From positions 1 to 48,051 of the forward strand of contig CAKSEC010000016.1 in NCBI GenBank assembly GCA_934446355.1: a DNA stretch of 48,051 nt, written 5' to 3'. The notes under the pieces were generated by a model. It worked only from the letters and a program-made list of their open reading frames with translations. It was not told the DNA's origin and ran no database searches. A program made the translations under genes and the position numbers. Every line of letters starts with the position of its first letter. The stretch's first letter is position 1. Shown piece by piece: positions 39,701 through 47,883 of this stretch. This DNA is from an uncultured Oscillospiraceae bacterium. GTDB lineage: Bacteria; Bacillota; Clostridia; Oscillospirales; Ruminococcaceae.

Positions 39701-41791
39701 CCATGAGATGTCCGAGGAAAATCCGAACTTCATCGAGTGGTTCGGGTATTCCATAAGCTTCAAGCCGATAGTATTGCCGGAAGTGACCGCAATTTCCTGC
39801 CCGTTCACGCTGAATGTGAACGTATAGTCGCCCTCGGTGATGGTTTCGCCTGCGGACAGCTTCAGCGTGAGCTTATTGCCGCTGCCTGTCACCTCAGGGA
39901 TAATGCCGACTGCTGCGGGGTCGACCGCTGTTCCGTCTTTGAACAGCTTGAACTCGGTGTTGGTCACAACGTCCTCACAGGGGAAAGCAAGTTCCACATC
40001 AAATGAGTTGGGATAGCCCTTGACCACTGTCACATCGTTATATACAGAATTAGGGTCTTTAAGGGTATTAAGGACCGGCTTGCCGATGAAAAGCGCAGTG
40101 TTTGCGCCGGCGGTATAGTTATCATTGATGGACTTATACTCCCATTCGCCTGCGCCCTGCTTTTCATAGGAAATGGCGGGGGAGTTTTTCACGTAAACGG
40201 TGTACCCGTTTGTATCGCCAATGCTGACATCATGATCTTTGCTTCCCAAAATATTTATTCGTCCTGTGGTACTTTTCTGGTAGTCAGAAGCTATGTCGCA
40301 GCACACGTTACCATCAATATATCCATAAGGATCCCTGCTGGCAAATTCTCGGGCAGTGATATCTGCTCTTGTTATGTCACATGAAGAAGATTGAGAAATT
40401 CCGTGAAGATCGACAAGACCTTTGGGCGAAGAAAGAACGCAGTTCTTGAAAGCGTTTTCATCGTAAGCATATACACTTATTTTGCCGTCATCAAGCGAAT
40501 AAAACTTAGAATCATTAATTGAATATGTCTCATATCCTCCATGTCCGGCAACTATATTCCAATCTGTAGAAGAATTTGGCTGTTTGCCGCCTGCGATTAC
40601 AGAGTTTTCAATAGCTGCATTATCCATGATTCTAATTCTGCCGTTAGCAGGGACTGTTCCGTAGCCAACAATAACTGCGTTTTTTACGCTGCATTGTAAT
40701 TTAAGATATCCATTGTTGCAGCTAAAGAAATTGCCGCCTCCAAGCGTTATACCGTCCAGAAGATATTCGTAATCGGTAGAATTAGGAAAATTACTGAGAA
40801 TATAATTGCTGTCATAGAACACACCGCAAAGCTCTGTTCCAATGTTGTTTTGGTTAGCTGTAAATGTTAAAGTGAAATTATTTGCCGTTCCATTAGCCGC
40901 AGTCAGCACCTTATCGCAGAACACCCAGCCGCCGCTTCCGGTAACTGCCTGACTTTCGGGCACGTTTTTAAGGTCGTCGTACAGCGTCCAGCCGATAGAA
41001 TCCACCTCAGTCAGATAAATAACGGAATGGTCTACTTGGCTGAAATAAGGCTTTTTATTCGCAGTAAACTCGCTGCCGTCAGCGGAACTGCGCAGAACGC
41101 TGTCTACGAACGTGAAGTGGTTATCGGACACGTTGTATTCAGTAAGAAGCGTTTTTGTTTCGATATAGCTTTTGTTTACGCCGATTATGGCTTCTGTATT
41201 TGCGGTGGCGAACCCATATACAGAAACATAGCTGTCGCTTATACTGAGGTTGTTTGCACGGATAAACGCTTCCTTTGCCTCTATACGACCCTTTTTCATG
41301 GTGACGGTTTCACCGTTGAATACATAGAACTTGCCGCTGTCAGAGCATATCGCACCGCCATCATATGTTATATTCTGTGCGCCGAACAGCGAAGCGAACT
41401 GTCCGTCAGCGGTGACTGTTACCTTGCCTGCGCCCTCGACATTCATGGCGCAGTTCGAGAAGATAAAGAAATTGAACTCGCCGCCCATGTTCACGTTAAG
41501 CGAACTTGAAATATCGACAGTCGCAGCGCCGCCGTCGCTGGTCGAATTTATCAGGAAATAGTTTGAATCATTGCCCTGCACGTCGAACGTGCCGCTGCCA
41601 AAGAAATGGAGCGTTTTGCCGTCCCATGTCCAGCAGTCGCCGTGCTGCGGCTTGTCGCCGATCAGCGTTACCTTTACGGTTTCAGTATCCGCCGCCGCCG
41701 TCAGAGATACTGCGGGCATGAGCGCAAGTATCATGGCGAAAGCCAGCAGCAGGCTCAGAAGCTTGCTGCCAAGTGGTTTAGAATGTGTCAT
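36701..41791 (-). CDS. Very large secreted dockerin protein (1696 aa)
   Basis: Sec signal peptide (about 1-36, LLSLLLAFAMILALMPAVSL). Two homologous blocks beginning WTWDGKTLHFFGSGTFDV (about 50) and WTWYGEGSAMANGYPQYTL (about 740) precede long beta-rich stretches that read like beta-helix rungs. A bacterial InlB/Flg_new-type repeat (LNIKKPEHGSVEFSG to SGYQLKSVKLDG) follows, then a Gly/Ser linker. A module (ESKSWSDIASDITKNGKDG to KGEYVVMLSDYSD) precedes the C-terminal type-I dockerin, with Ca-binding loops DVNNDGKVLISD and DFNGDGKDTIAD. The dockerin implies attachment to a cohesin on a scaffoldin. No catalytic domain is recognised. It is paralogous at the C-terminus to the divergent gene at 42088. 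Confidence 0.88.
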   Translation of the reverse strand: MTHSKPLGSKLLSLLLAFAMILALMPAVSLTAAADTETVKVTLIGDKPQHGDCWTWDGKTLHFFGSGTFDVQGNDSNYFLINSTSDGGAATVDISSSLNVNMGGEFNFFIFSNCAMNVEGAGKVTVTADGQFASLFGAQNITYDGGAICSDSGKFYVFNGETVTMKKGRIEAKEAFIRANNLSISDSYVSVYGFATANTEAIIGVNKSYIETKTLLTEYNVSDNHFTFVDSVLRSSADGSEFTANKKPYFSQVDHSVIYLTEVDSIGWTLYDDLKNVPESQAVTGSGGWVFCDKVLTAANGTANNFTLTFTANQNNIGTELCGVFYDSNYILSNFPNSTDYEYLLDGITLGGGNFFSCNNGYLKLQCSVKNAVIVGYGTVPANGRIRIMDNAAIENSVIAGGKQPNSSTDWNIVAGHGGYETYSINDSKFYSLDDGKISVYAYDENAFKNCVLSSPKGLVDLHGISQSSSCDITRADITAREFASRDPYGYIDGNVCCDIASDYQKSTTGRINILGSKDHDVSIGDTNGYTVYVKNSPAISYEKQGAGEWEYKSINDNYTAGANTALFIGKPVLNTLKDPNSVYNDVTVVKGYPNSFDVELAFPCEDVVTNTEFKLFKDGTAVDPAAVGIIPEVTGSGNKLTLKLSAGETITEGDYTFTFSVNGQEIAVTSGNTIGLKLMEYPNHSMKFGFSSDISWPYLANGELKYFTKDDFHSTVEADTWTWYGEGSAMANGYPQYTLLLKNGFNFTTTAENGIEFPRNDSIKRFTIAVEGDCAINAGKRSVYYNMGNSLYFIREINSSRSALTVNAAIDAESGQIDINGVDVTSQRFEPINSTVSITGLLAGSSVRLQNCKVYAGDIWNNKCAISGGLIISRNVTLDLPASSWAFSASSIDIADIDSVENIRYVDGTNISTPLNAEDSPYTLEVGSLNSISNDQRMTLTTKKFEFIGKNNIVIADEPVSTPDDSCVLGGKSYSIKLSDLINIDPASCTVNIMGASGYSANIEDDNLVITVPDILSDSPKTLNLRIVDSKEKYRSWEYYDFYVTVNKVINADKLGFTCRTNSGDDIYSDFCSVAVKYNGISVEPSNDGTEDCYFVPSGKDIEVTLLPKDGYYLNYIDFASWDSMAVDSENLPVSESATYTIKTTGTDKRFYIYIDEDENPQYHKIDISDDLRQNVSDGDIASITLTYPLDTVKTLDGTLDQFPAYIMSSTNYVTVSMTSPSKSVLSINGVKPDYDSKTGVYSAKLSISKDTEITAQLENLADLCSFSYLAVGLPNTEDKITVTPAPINSLGQYKIGTELEIFANVTEDKFINSADFNGVEIEPYKQGNGGYYYKVTTAAGSNRFVICYTDLSTLNIKKPEHGSVEFSGRLDGGRSSEIKADGTQVYSIGTNDIVTLTITPDSGYQLKSVKLDGDKAPEVTVKNGACSFMMDQSVDWTFTAEFEKKSTGGNTSGGGHYSGGSGTVTKESKPSINGESKSWSDIASDITKNGKDGIITIDLNGETTLPEEIIKAIKDSGATVIVKVDSTKSWTIKGSDIKDGASSADLSLLPGTSSVKGARGSVGYRFSTGGNDVGADLTIQFKPEYAGKFANLYFIRDSKAEFTSTAKVAEDGSATFTGVTAKGEYVVMLSDYSDLPGDVNNDGKVLISDALAALYHCVDIEQAANPAMLDFNGDGKDTIADALAMLRYSVGLNY

Positions 41792-41813
41792 TTTATCCTC
41801 CTTATTAAATAAT

Positions 41814-41834
41814 CAGGCAAAGTCGCTTCGCCTG
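41814..41834 (-). promoter_or_regulatory. Hairpin in the leader of the 1696-aa dockerin gene
   Basis: Minus-strand stem CAGGCGAAG/CTTTGCCTG (one G-U) with a 3-nt loop, 22 nt before the start and just upstream of the AAGGAGG site. It may modulate stability or translation. Confidence 0.5.
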
Positions 41835-41894
41835 AAATTTCATATAAAATATCTTCCTGTCATTACATGAAGAATTTTCTATATAATTATAATT

Positions 41895-41923
41895 ATTATA
41901 CCAGATTACGGCACGGTTGTCAA
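41895..41923 (-). promoter_or_regulatory. Promoter of the 1696-aa dockerin gene
   Basis: Minus strand TTGACA, 17 nt, TATAAT. Confidence 0.88.
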
Positions 41924-42012
41924 TAGAAATGCGCATTATACCGCCGCTTGAAACGAAATGCGTGCGGCGGAATACAATCAGGTCGGGAAAAGCGACAATT
42001 AGGAACACTTCC

Positions 42013-42041
42013 TTGACAGAGAAACTAATTTATGGTATGAT
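42013..42041 (+). promoter_or_regulatory. Promoter of the 1094-aa dockerin gene
   Basis: TTGACA, 17 nt, TATGAT, about 40 nt before the start. The two divergent promoters are about 90 bp apart. Confidence 0.87.
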
Positions 42042-42087
42042 ATATATGTCCTATAATTACCAAAACACGAGGAGGAGATTTTATAAC

Positions 42088-45000
42088 ATGGAATTTATCA
42101 GGAAACGACTAAAGGGGCTTGCTGCGCTGATTACTGCGGCGGCAACAGCCCTGACCGCACTGCCGATGACGGCTGCGGCGGAGGACGCACGATATCGTGT
42201 GGTTATCGCAAATGTGCAGTCAAGGCAGGATTCCGGCAAATATCCGGACTGCTATATCTACACGGACTACAAACAAGAACTGACCACCGCTCCCATAGAT
42301 ATCAATGATTTTGCGGAGGGATCGGGCTTCCTGCAGGATTTCTATGAGCTGGGCGAAACATGGAACCTGTGGGGCGGCGGCTATGCGAGCGGCTATAACA
42401 TAGAGGTCGACGGCAAAACCTATTACGATCTTCCTACGGTATGCAACAATGCAGATGTGCAGGATAAATACGGCTTACTTGGCACTTTCGACACCCAGAC
42501 TCAGCCCACGATCTCTGCGGAGAACGCAGAGAAAGCAGTTGCAAAGAACGTTGGATATGGCGACAGTCCGGCTATAGTCCTGATAGAAACCACACTGAAC
42601 CCGATATCCTACGAATTTCAGGTGTACGGCGACTTCAGCGTCGGCAAATGGGCGGGCATAGATCCTGTCTTTAAGTTTACGACCGACATCAAGAACAAAA
42701 CGTTCCCGACCGAGGAACTGGCAAGCAGGAAGCTTCCGTCAACTCTGACCATTGCGTATCATTACAGCTATGAGGACGGCGGCTACGATTATAAAGAGAG
42801 ATTAGGCACCGGCGAGGAATTCTGGAAAGCCATGAGCGACATAGCGCGGGAAGAAAAGAACCACAACTCGTCGATCAACTACGACCAGATGGTGATATAC
42901 TATGACGAACCGAGCATAATCCTCTCCAACTCAGAAGTATTTGAATCCGGAATAGATTACACCGTGTTCACTGACGGCGTGGTGACTTTAGATGAGAATA
43001 AGTTCATTTCCGAGCATTCCAAAGCCGGCGATGTTTGGCGCATACATTACAAAGAATATGACAGCACCGACAGTAATATAAGAATGGTCAGCGGCGACAA
43101 GCTTGCTTCCCTGATAGTTGAATTAAAGGATACAGAGGATATATCCATGTATCATTATGATTCTATCTATGTTGTCAATACCCTGTCCGAGGGCAGTTCT
43201 GTTTTCTTTACAGAGAATGAAAAAGTTGATCCGTCCGCAGTCACGAAATACACATTCGGCTTAGCACCCGTATCCATTTCAGCGGCAGCCGCAAGCGCAG
43301 GTCTTAAGCCCGCTGACGCAGAATACGACGCTAAGTTCTACACCCCTTCCAAGTGGACCATCTGGGGCGTTTCATCAAGCTGGATCGACAGCAACACAGA
43401 TGGCAAGCTTTCCAGCACCCCCAAGCAGAACGGCAAGCTTGACGTACCCGATGATTTCATGTTTGAGGATATGACCTACGCATATGAGCCGGTGCTGCAG
43501 GTACACAGCATGGAGCTTAAGAAGTTCGATATCCCCTGCGCCGAAGCAGAGGGCGGCAAGCTGACCTACACCGCAGCCGACCATTCCGCATTCCCGACAA
43601 AGGACGGCGTTACACTGTGGGAATTATGCTATAAAAACGGTGTTAATGAGACTTATAGCTTAGTTACTAACAGCGACGAACTGTGGAATGCACTTTCGTA
43701 TCCCATTGACCAACGCTATGACTTTGAGGACGGCATGGTAACTCTCGCCCCTGCTGACCCGTGGGATCAGGCGGTTCGGATCGTCGAGTTCGCCGAGAAC
43801 GACATTATTATAACCGTTCCCGACAGCGAACCCGTTATCCCCAAATTGGCATTAGGGTATCTGCAGCATACATTCAAAGATAAAGATTCAGTGATATTCA
43901 AGTACTCCAACGGCGTACAGTGGAAAATAGCCATCAGCGACATTAAAGTCGAGAATATCTCAGAGGACGGCGTTGACCTGTCCGTTGTCCTGAACGACGC
44001 TGATCTTTCCGCAGCAGTGAGCAGCGTGAAGAACGCAGACTACAGGGCTGAAATGACCGTGAACGGCGGCAAGCCTTTCGGCTTTGAAGCAGAACTCACG
44101 ATCGACCTCAGCAAGGGTGCAGCGAACGCCGCATGGGGTCTTTACGCAAATCTTTTTGACGTAAAGAACGATATGAGCCTGATGAACTACACCAAGCTTA
44201 CCGCCGACAACACCGCAAGCTTCAAGCTTTCTCAGGCGGACGGTCTGGCGATAATAGTCGGTCTTGACATACTTGACGGCAAGAACCTCACAGACGTGGC
44301 TATCAAGCTGACTGCTCCGGTAAGCGGCAAAACGGCTGATGACCCTACAGTCACCGGCGGTGCAGTCGTTGAGAGCGTTGAATGGTCGCCTGCGCTTGTT
44401 GACGGCAAGTTCGAGAAGAACACCGAATACACGGTGAAGCTTACCTTCAAGCTGGCTGAGGGCGTTGAGCGCATCTCGATGTACCTCAATGCTACCCTGA
44501 ACGGCAGTTCTGATGTATTACCCCACATCGACCCCAGCACCAACACATTCTTCGTAAAATACACATTCCCCAAGACTTCGAGCGGCTCTACCGGCGGTAA
44601 TACTGGTGGTAATACTGGCGGAAATACTGGCGGTTCGACCGGCGGCGGAAACCGCTATTCGGGCGGTTCGGGTTCGACTTCCGGCAGCAAGGAATCAACT
44701 CCGACGATAAACGGCGAATCCAAGAGTTGGTCTGACATAGCTTCGGACATCTCCAAGATGGCTGAGAACAGCGAAATAACCATCGACCTGAACGGCTCGA
44801 CATCTATTCCTACAGACGTAATTAAGGCGATAGAGGGCAAGAAGATAAGCGTTACCCTCAAAATCGACGCTTCCAAGTCGTGGACCATCAGCGGTTCTGA
44901 TATTAAGGACGGCGCTTCCTCGGCTGACCTGAACCTGCTCCCCGGAACGGCTTCGGAGAAGGGCGCGCGCGGTTCTGTGGGCTACAGATTCTCGACTGGC

Positions 45001-45372
45001 GGCAACGATATCGGCGCAGAACTGAATATCCAGTTCAAGGCTGAATTTGCAGGCAAGTTTGCTAATCTGTACCTGATAAAGAACGGCAAGGCTGAGTTCG
45101 TGAGCACCGCCAAGGTTGGCGCAGACGGCTCTGTAACGCTCTCCGGCGTAAGCGAAAAGGGCGAATACGTGATAATGCTGTGCGACTTCAGCGACCTGCC
45201 CGGCGACGCCGACAACGACGGCAAGGTGCTGATAAGCGACGCACTCGCAGCACTCCGCCACCATGTTGAGCTTGAAAAGGCTGCAAACTCTGAAATGCTC
45301 GATTTCAGCGGCGACGGCGTGTTCACGCTGGCAGACGTACTGGCGATACTCAGATACGCAGTAGGAATATAA
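42088..45372 (+). CDS. Large secreted dockerin protein (1094 aa)
   Basis: Starts at MEFIRKRLKGLAALI with a Sec signal peptide ending near AAA-ED; GGAGGAG is 10 nt upstream. An earlier in-frame ATG at 41917 lies before the promoter and is excluded. A unique N-terminal part (about 35-640), apparently beta-rich, contains repeated WxLWxxGYASG/LWELCYKNG-like blocks. Two further beta domains follow (about 640-840), including a cohesin- or CBM-like stretch. Then a TGGN tandem-repeat linker encoded by 12-bp DNA repeats (44590-44647), a module GESKSWSDIASDISKM to KGEYVIMLCDFSD, and a type-I dockerin with loops DADNDGKVLISD and DFSGDGVFTLAD. The last 200 residues are clearly paralogous to the opposite gene. 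No catalytic domain is recognised. Confidence 0.87.
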   Translation: MEFIRKRLKGLAALITAAATALTALPMTAAAEDARYRVVIANVQSRQDSGKYPDCYIYTDYKQELTTAPIDINDFAEGSGFLQDFYELGETWNLWGGGYASGYNIEVDGKTYYDLPTVCNNADVQDKYGLLGTFDTQTQPTISAENAEKAVAKNVGYGDSPAIVLIETTLNPISYEFQVYGDFSVGKWAGIDPVFKFTTDIKNKTFPTEELASRKLPSTLTIAYHYSYEDGGYDYKERLGTGEEFWKAMSDIAREEKNHNSSINYDQMVIYYDEPSIILSNSEVFESGIDYTVFTDGVVTLDENKFISEHSKAGDVWRIHYKEYDSTDSNIRMVSGDKLASLIVELKDTEDISMYHYDSIYVVNTLSEGSSVFFTENEKVDPSAVTKYTFGLAPVSISAAAASAGLKPADAEYDAKFYTPSKWTIWGVSSSWIDSNTDGKLSSTPKQNGKLDVPDDFMFEDMTYAYEPVLQVHSMELKKFDIPCAEAEGGKLTYTAADHSAFPTKDGVTLWELCYKNGVNETYSLVTNSDELWNALSYPIDQRYDFEDGMVTLAPADPWDQAVRIVEFAENDIIITVPDSEPVIPKLALGYLQHTFKDKDSVIFKYSNGVQWKIAISDIKVENISEDGVDLSVVLNDADLSAAVSSVKNADYRAEMTVNGGKPFGFEAELTIDLSKGAANAAWGLYANLFDVKNDMSLMNYTKLTADNTASFKLSQADGLAIIVGLDILDGKNLTDVAIKLTAPVSGKTADDPTVTGGAVVESVEWSPALVDGKFEKNTEYTVKLTFKLAEGVERISMYLNATLNGSSDVLPHIDPSTNTFFVKYTFPKTSSGSTGGNTGGNTGGNTGGSTGGGNRYSGGSGSTSGSKESTPTINGESKSWSDIASDISKMAENSEITIDLNGSTSIPTDVIKAIEGKKISVTLKIDASKSWTISGSDIKDGASSADLNLLPGTASEKGARGSVGYRFSTGGNDIGAELNIQFKAEFAGKFANLYLIKNGKAEFVSTAKVGADGSVTLSGVSEKGEYVIMLCDFSDLPGDADNDGKVLISDALAALRHHVELEKAANSEMLDFSGDGVFTLADVLAILRYAVGI

Positions 45373-45389
45373 TACAATAGCATAGTTAA

Positions 45390-45418
45390 GACCGCCCCAG
45401 CCAACTGTTGGGGCGGTC
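45390..45418 (+). terminator. Hairpin after the 1094-aa dockerin gene
   Basis: Perfect 10-bp stem GACCGCCCCA/TGGGGCGGTC with a 9-nt loop, 17 nt after the stop; no T-tract. A second hairpin with nearly the same arms follows at 45499. Confidence 0.7.
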
Positions 45419-45474
45419 AGTCTGTCGGGAAACTGCGGGTTAGTCCCTGGAATCGAGGGCTTTCCGTCAGTCTG
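45418..45474. repeat. Degenerate relic (R6) of the 105-bp hairpin element
   Basis: The right half TCCCTGGAATC-GAGGGCTTTCCG-TCAGTCTG matches the canonical TTCCTAGAATC-TGAGGG-CTTCTCGC-CAGTCTG with a few changes. The left edge resembles CAG(T)CTGTCG. The central 13-bp arms and apex are lost (57 bp instead of 105). Confidence 0.55.
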
Positions 45475-45498
45475 GACGTGCTTTGGGGATAATAAAGC

Positions 45499-45536
45499 GA
45501 CCGTCTCAGCTTAACACTGGGGCGGTCTTATATATG
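45499..45536 (+). terminator. Second terminator after the 1094-aa dockerin gene
   Basis: Stem GACCGTCTCAG/CTGGGGCGGTC (imperfect) followed by TTATATAT. Its arms duplicate those of the hairpin at 45390, with R6 between the two. Confidence 0.7.
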
Positions 45537-45538
45537 CG

Positions 45539-45575
45539 AAAAAAACATCTGGGACTGCATTTGGCAGCCCCAGAT
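45539..45575 (-). terminator. Terminator of the solute-binding protein gene
   Basis: Stem ATCTGGGGCTGC/GCAGTCCCAGAT, 5-nt loop, then GTTTTTTT on the minus strand. Confidence 0.9.
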
Positions 45576-45603
45576 CTAGCATTATTCAGCTATTTCGCCG
45601 TTA

Positions 45604-47142
45604 TCACATCTTGGAGATAAAGGTGTTCAGTTCATTGATACGATCATCAATGGTGTTGAAGTTCTCTTCTCTGAGCTGTGTATAGGTCTTTGTACCCTGC
45701 AGGTATACAGTCTTTGTGAGCGTTTCAACGGGGGACTCAGACTTACCTGCGTCGGAGATATCTTCGCCCAGACCGTTCTTGAAGTCGAATAAAGGCGTAA
45801 GGCTGCTTGAGCCATCGAGCGACTTCTGCTGGTAGATATAGCGGATATTGTCGTCTGTCCAGCGGTGCTTGGTCTTGAGCTGCTCGATAGAAGCGTCAAC
45901 TACAGCGGGGTCAAGCGCAGTGGTAACGTTGCAGTCTATCCATGCGGCAACGCCTTCCTTGTTTGTGGAGCCCTTGCACCACATCATAGCGTCCTGCTTC
46001 ATTGCGTGGTAGTATGCGTCGGCGTTGGGGTCTCTCGGATATACGACTACACGGATCTCGTCGTCGTCCCAGCCGTACTTGTCGCCCCATCTTCTCAGAC
46101 CGGCCTTGCCCTCAAACTCCCACTGACCGCCATTTGCGTAGAACAGTATCTTGCCGTCTGCCCACTCCTTGGGGTTTACCTGATAGCCCTTTTCGTGAAC
46201 AGGGTAACGCAGGTTTTCCTTCTGCAGAGTCTGGAGCAGACCGATACCACGCTCAACATTGGCGTTATAAAGATTGTTGATGATCTTTGTGCCATCGTTG
46301 CCTACAAGCGGAGTGCCGGCACTTGTAAACAGCTCGTTTTCAGGCTGCCAGCCTATCAGGGTGTAGCCCTCTTCAACGCTCTGCTGGAACTTTCTGCCCA
46401 TGTCAAGGAATGTATCCCATGTCCACTGGTTGTTGTCGAACAGCTCACGGGGATCGTCAAGACCTAAGTCCTCGATAACGCTCTTGCGGTAGTACAGCAG
46501 CGACTGGAAGTTCAGCTCGTAAATTGCGCAGTAATATTTGCCGTTGAGCTTGAACTGGTCGAGCACCTGTCTTGCAGAGTCCCACTTCGGGGTGCTGAAG
46601 TCGATTATATCGCCGATCGCCTGATATCTTCCCTGAACAACGCCGAACGGGAAGTCACGCAGCTCAAACGGGAACAGGTCGGGCGAATCGCCTGCCTGAA
46701 TAGCCGCAGAAAGCTTGTCGTAGCGCTCGCCGTAGGAAATGTTGATAGACTCGAAAATTCTGCCTGCACGATCAGGGTCGTCGCCGGTCTCAGGAATGCC
46801 GTATGTCTTTTTGAACAGCTCGCCAGCAGCAGTGGTTTCGTCCTGCTCCCAGCCCTCCCATGCCATCCACTTCAGACGCTTGGTGACCTTGAGGTCGGGG
46901 TTGTCGAGGGTGATCTCAATGTTATCTACCGCCGCAATGACGTTGGGGTCTGTGTCCCACGTGGTGGTGGTAGCCGAGGTAGACGGTGCGGAATCAACTG
47001 CGCCGGGTGCGCTTGCCGAGGTCGTGCCGCCGTCTGCGTTGCTGCCGCCTGTGGATACGGCAGGCTCTTCGTCGCAAGCGGTCAGCGACAGGATCATACC
47101 CGCTGCGAGTGCTGCTGCCGCCGCTCTCTGAATGTACTTCAT
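45604..47142 (-). CDS. ABC-transporter solute-binding lipoprotein, sugar type
   Basis: A 512-residue family-1 extracellular solute-binding protein. Lipoprotein signal with lipobox LTAC (Cys23), then a Ser/Thr/Ala-rich linker to about residue 65, then the bilobal binding fold (GERYDKLSAAIQAGDSPDLFPF, NNQWTWDTFLDMGRKFQQS, NPKEWADGKILFYANGGQWEF). It probably captures oligosaccharides released outside the cell. No permease or ATPase genes lie beside it in this window, so it is an orphan or the partner of a distant system. AGGAGG-like GGAGGAA lies 5-6 nt upstream. The leader carries two GC-rich hairpins. Confidence 0.92.
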   Translation of the reverse strand: MKYIQRAAAAALAAGMILSLTACDEEPAVSTGGSNADGGTTSASAPGAVDSAPSTSATTTTWDTDPNVIAAVDNIEITLDNPDLKVTKRLKWMAWEGWEQDETTAAGELFKKTYGIPETGDDPDRAGRIFESINISYGERYDKLSAAIQAGDSPDLFPFELRDFPFGVVQGRYQAIGDIIDFSTPKWDSARQVLDQFKLNGKYYCAIYELNFQSLLYYRKSVIEDLGLDDPRELFDNNQWTWDTFLDMGRKFQQSVEEGYTLIGWQPENELFTSAGTPLVGNDGTKIINNLYNANVERGIGLLQTLQKENLRYPVHEKGYQVNPKEWADGKILFYANGGQWEFEGKAGLRRWGDKYGWDDDEIRVVVYPRDPNADAYYHAMKQDAMMWCKGSTNKEGVAAWIDCNVTTALDPAVVDASIEQLKTKHRWTDDNIRYIYQQKSLDGSSSLTPLFDFKNGLGEDISDAGKSESPVETLTKTVYLQGTKTYTQLREENFNTIDDRINELNTFISKM

Positions 47143-47163
47143 AACAAATTCCTCCAGATTATT

Positions 47164-47232
47164 CCGGACAGTCGTCCGGCAGTTCTGCCAAGAGCCTCAG
47201 GGTTTCCGGCTCGCCCGACCGACGGGCGCCGG
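47164..47232 (-). promoter_or_regulatory. Two GC-rich hairpins in the solute-binding-protein leader
   Basis: CCGGAC-N4-GTCCGG (47164-47179) and the bulged stem CCGGC..CCCG/CGGG..GCCGG (47206-47232) lie between promoter and start. The first resembles the palindrome in the acn leader. They may be operator or mRNA-stability elements. Confidence 0.5.
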
Positions 47233-47261
47233 AGTTCCGTTTTACGCTCTTCTTAATATTT

Positions 47262-47291
47262 ATTATAACGTTTTTTCATTCTAAAAGTCAA
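47262..47291 (-). promoter_or_regulatory. Promoter of the solute-binding-protein gene
   Basis: Minus strand TTGACT, 18 nt, TATAAT, leader about 115 nt. Confidence 0.75.
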
Positions 47292-47362
47292 TGTGATAAT
47301 GGTATGAAAAAAGTAGGTCGGCATTGTGTAATATAAATAGTTATTTTTACGAAAAAAACTCA

Positions 47363-47481
47363 TTTTAGGTAAATGACCTAAAAGCAAAAAATCCACCCCC
47401 GATGAATAATTACACGGCTGGCGGGAATAATGTACTTGCAGCGGGCAGGGCAGGGCAGATCGGATAGAATCTGCCGCCCGC
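47363..47481. other. Intergenic region with two palindromes, no gene seen
   Basis: TTTTAGGT-N5-ACCTAAAA (47363-47383) looks like an operator about 75 bp behind the solute-binding-protein promoter. A strong hairpin GCGGGC..GGCAGAT/ATCTGCC..GCCCGC (47441-47481) has no T-tract. No coding frame with a ribosome site is visible between 47143 and the tRNA. Confidence 0.5.
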
Positions 47482-47538
47482 CGAGAATACCACAGCCAGA
47501 TACAGAAAAAATATTTTCAGATTTTTTCTAAAAAGCTA

Positions 47539-47567
47539 TTGACAAATCGGATCGATAGTGATATAAT
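47539..47567 (+). promoter_or_regulatory. Promoter of tRNA-Gln
   Basis: TTGACA, 17 nt, TATAAT, about 12 nt before the mature tRNA if transcription starts near 47574. Confidence 0.9.
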
Positions 47568-47584
47568 ATAATACGTTAAGTCAC

Positions 47585-47660
47585 TGGGGTGTCGCCAAGT
47601 GGTAAGGCATCGGACTCTGACTCCGCCATTTCGAGGGTTCAAATCCTTCCACCCCAACCA
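47585..47660 (+). tRNA. tRNA-Gln (anticodon CUG)
   Basis: 76 nt with encoded CCA. Acceptor TGGGGTG/CACCCCA, D-arm GCC/GGC with AAGTGGTA, anticodon loop CTCTGAC (anticodon CTG, reading CAG), T-arm GAGGG/CCTTC with loop TTCAAAT. The top pair of the anticodon stem is a T-C mismatch, which is unusual. Confidence 0.93.
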
Positions 47661-47664
47661 AATA

Positions 47665-47705
47665 AAACCTCGGCAAGCAGCAATGCGTGCCGAGGTTTTT
47701 GTTTT
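47665..47705 (+). terminator. Terminator of tRNA-Gln
   Basis: Perfect 11-bp stem AAACCTCGGCA/TGCCGAGGTTT, 12-nt loop, then TTGTTTT. Confidence 0.92.
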
Positions 47706-47883
47706 CGGCGTACTGAACCTTACCCGATCTATACTGGAAAACCAGAATTCATACGGCAGGGGTGGTATCGACCTGCGTACCAAAAAGCCGAACAAGCGCC
47801 TGCACGGCTTTAGGCAGCAAAAAGAACAATATAACTGATGCTGCAATTACAGCAGCAAGGCTGCACATCACTGTTATAAGAGG

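Noticed and set aside
44590..44647. 12-bp tandem repeats as a regulatory or CRISPR-like array
   Set aside because: They are in frame and encode the TGGN linker of the dockerin protein.
47164..47232. Leader hairpins of the solute-binding protein as another copy of the 105-bp element
   Set aside because: CTGAGG and CAG-like pieces recur, but the order, length and invariant apex motif do not fit.
47742..47861. Minus-strand 39-codon frame with a hydrophobic helix after the tRNA
   Set aside because: No ribosome binding site and it is antisense to the leader region of the next gene; not supported as a gene.
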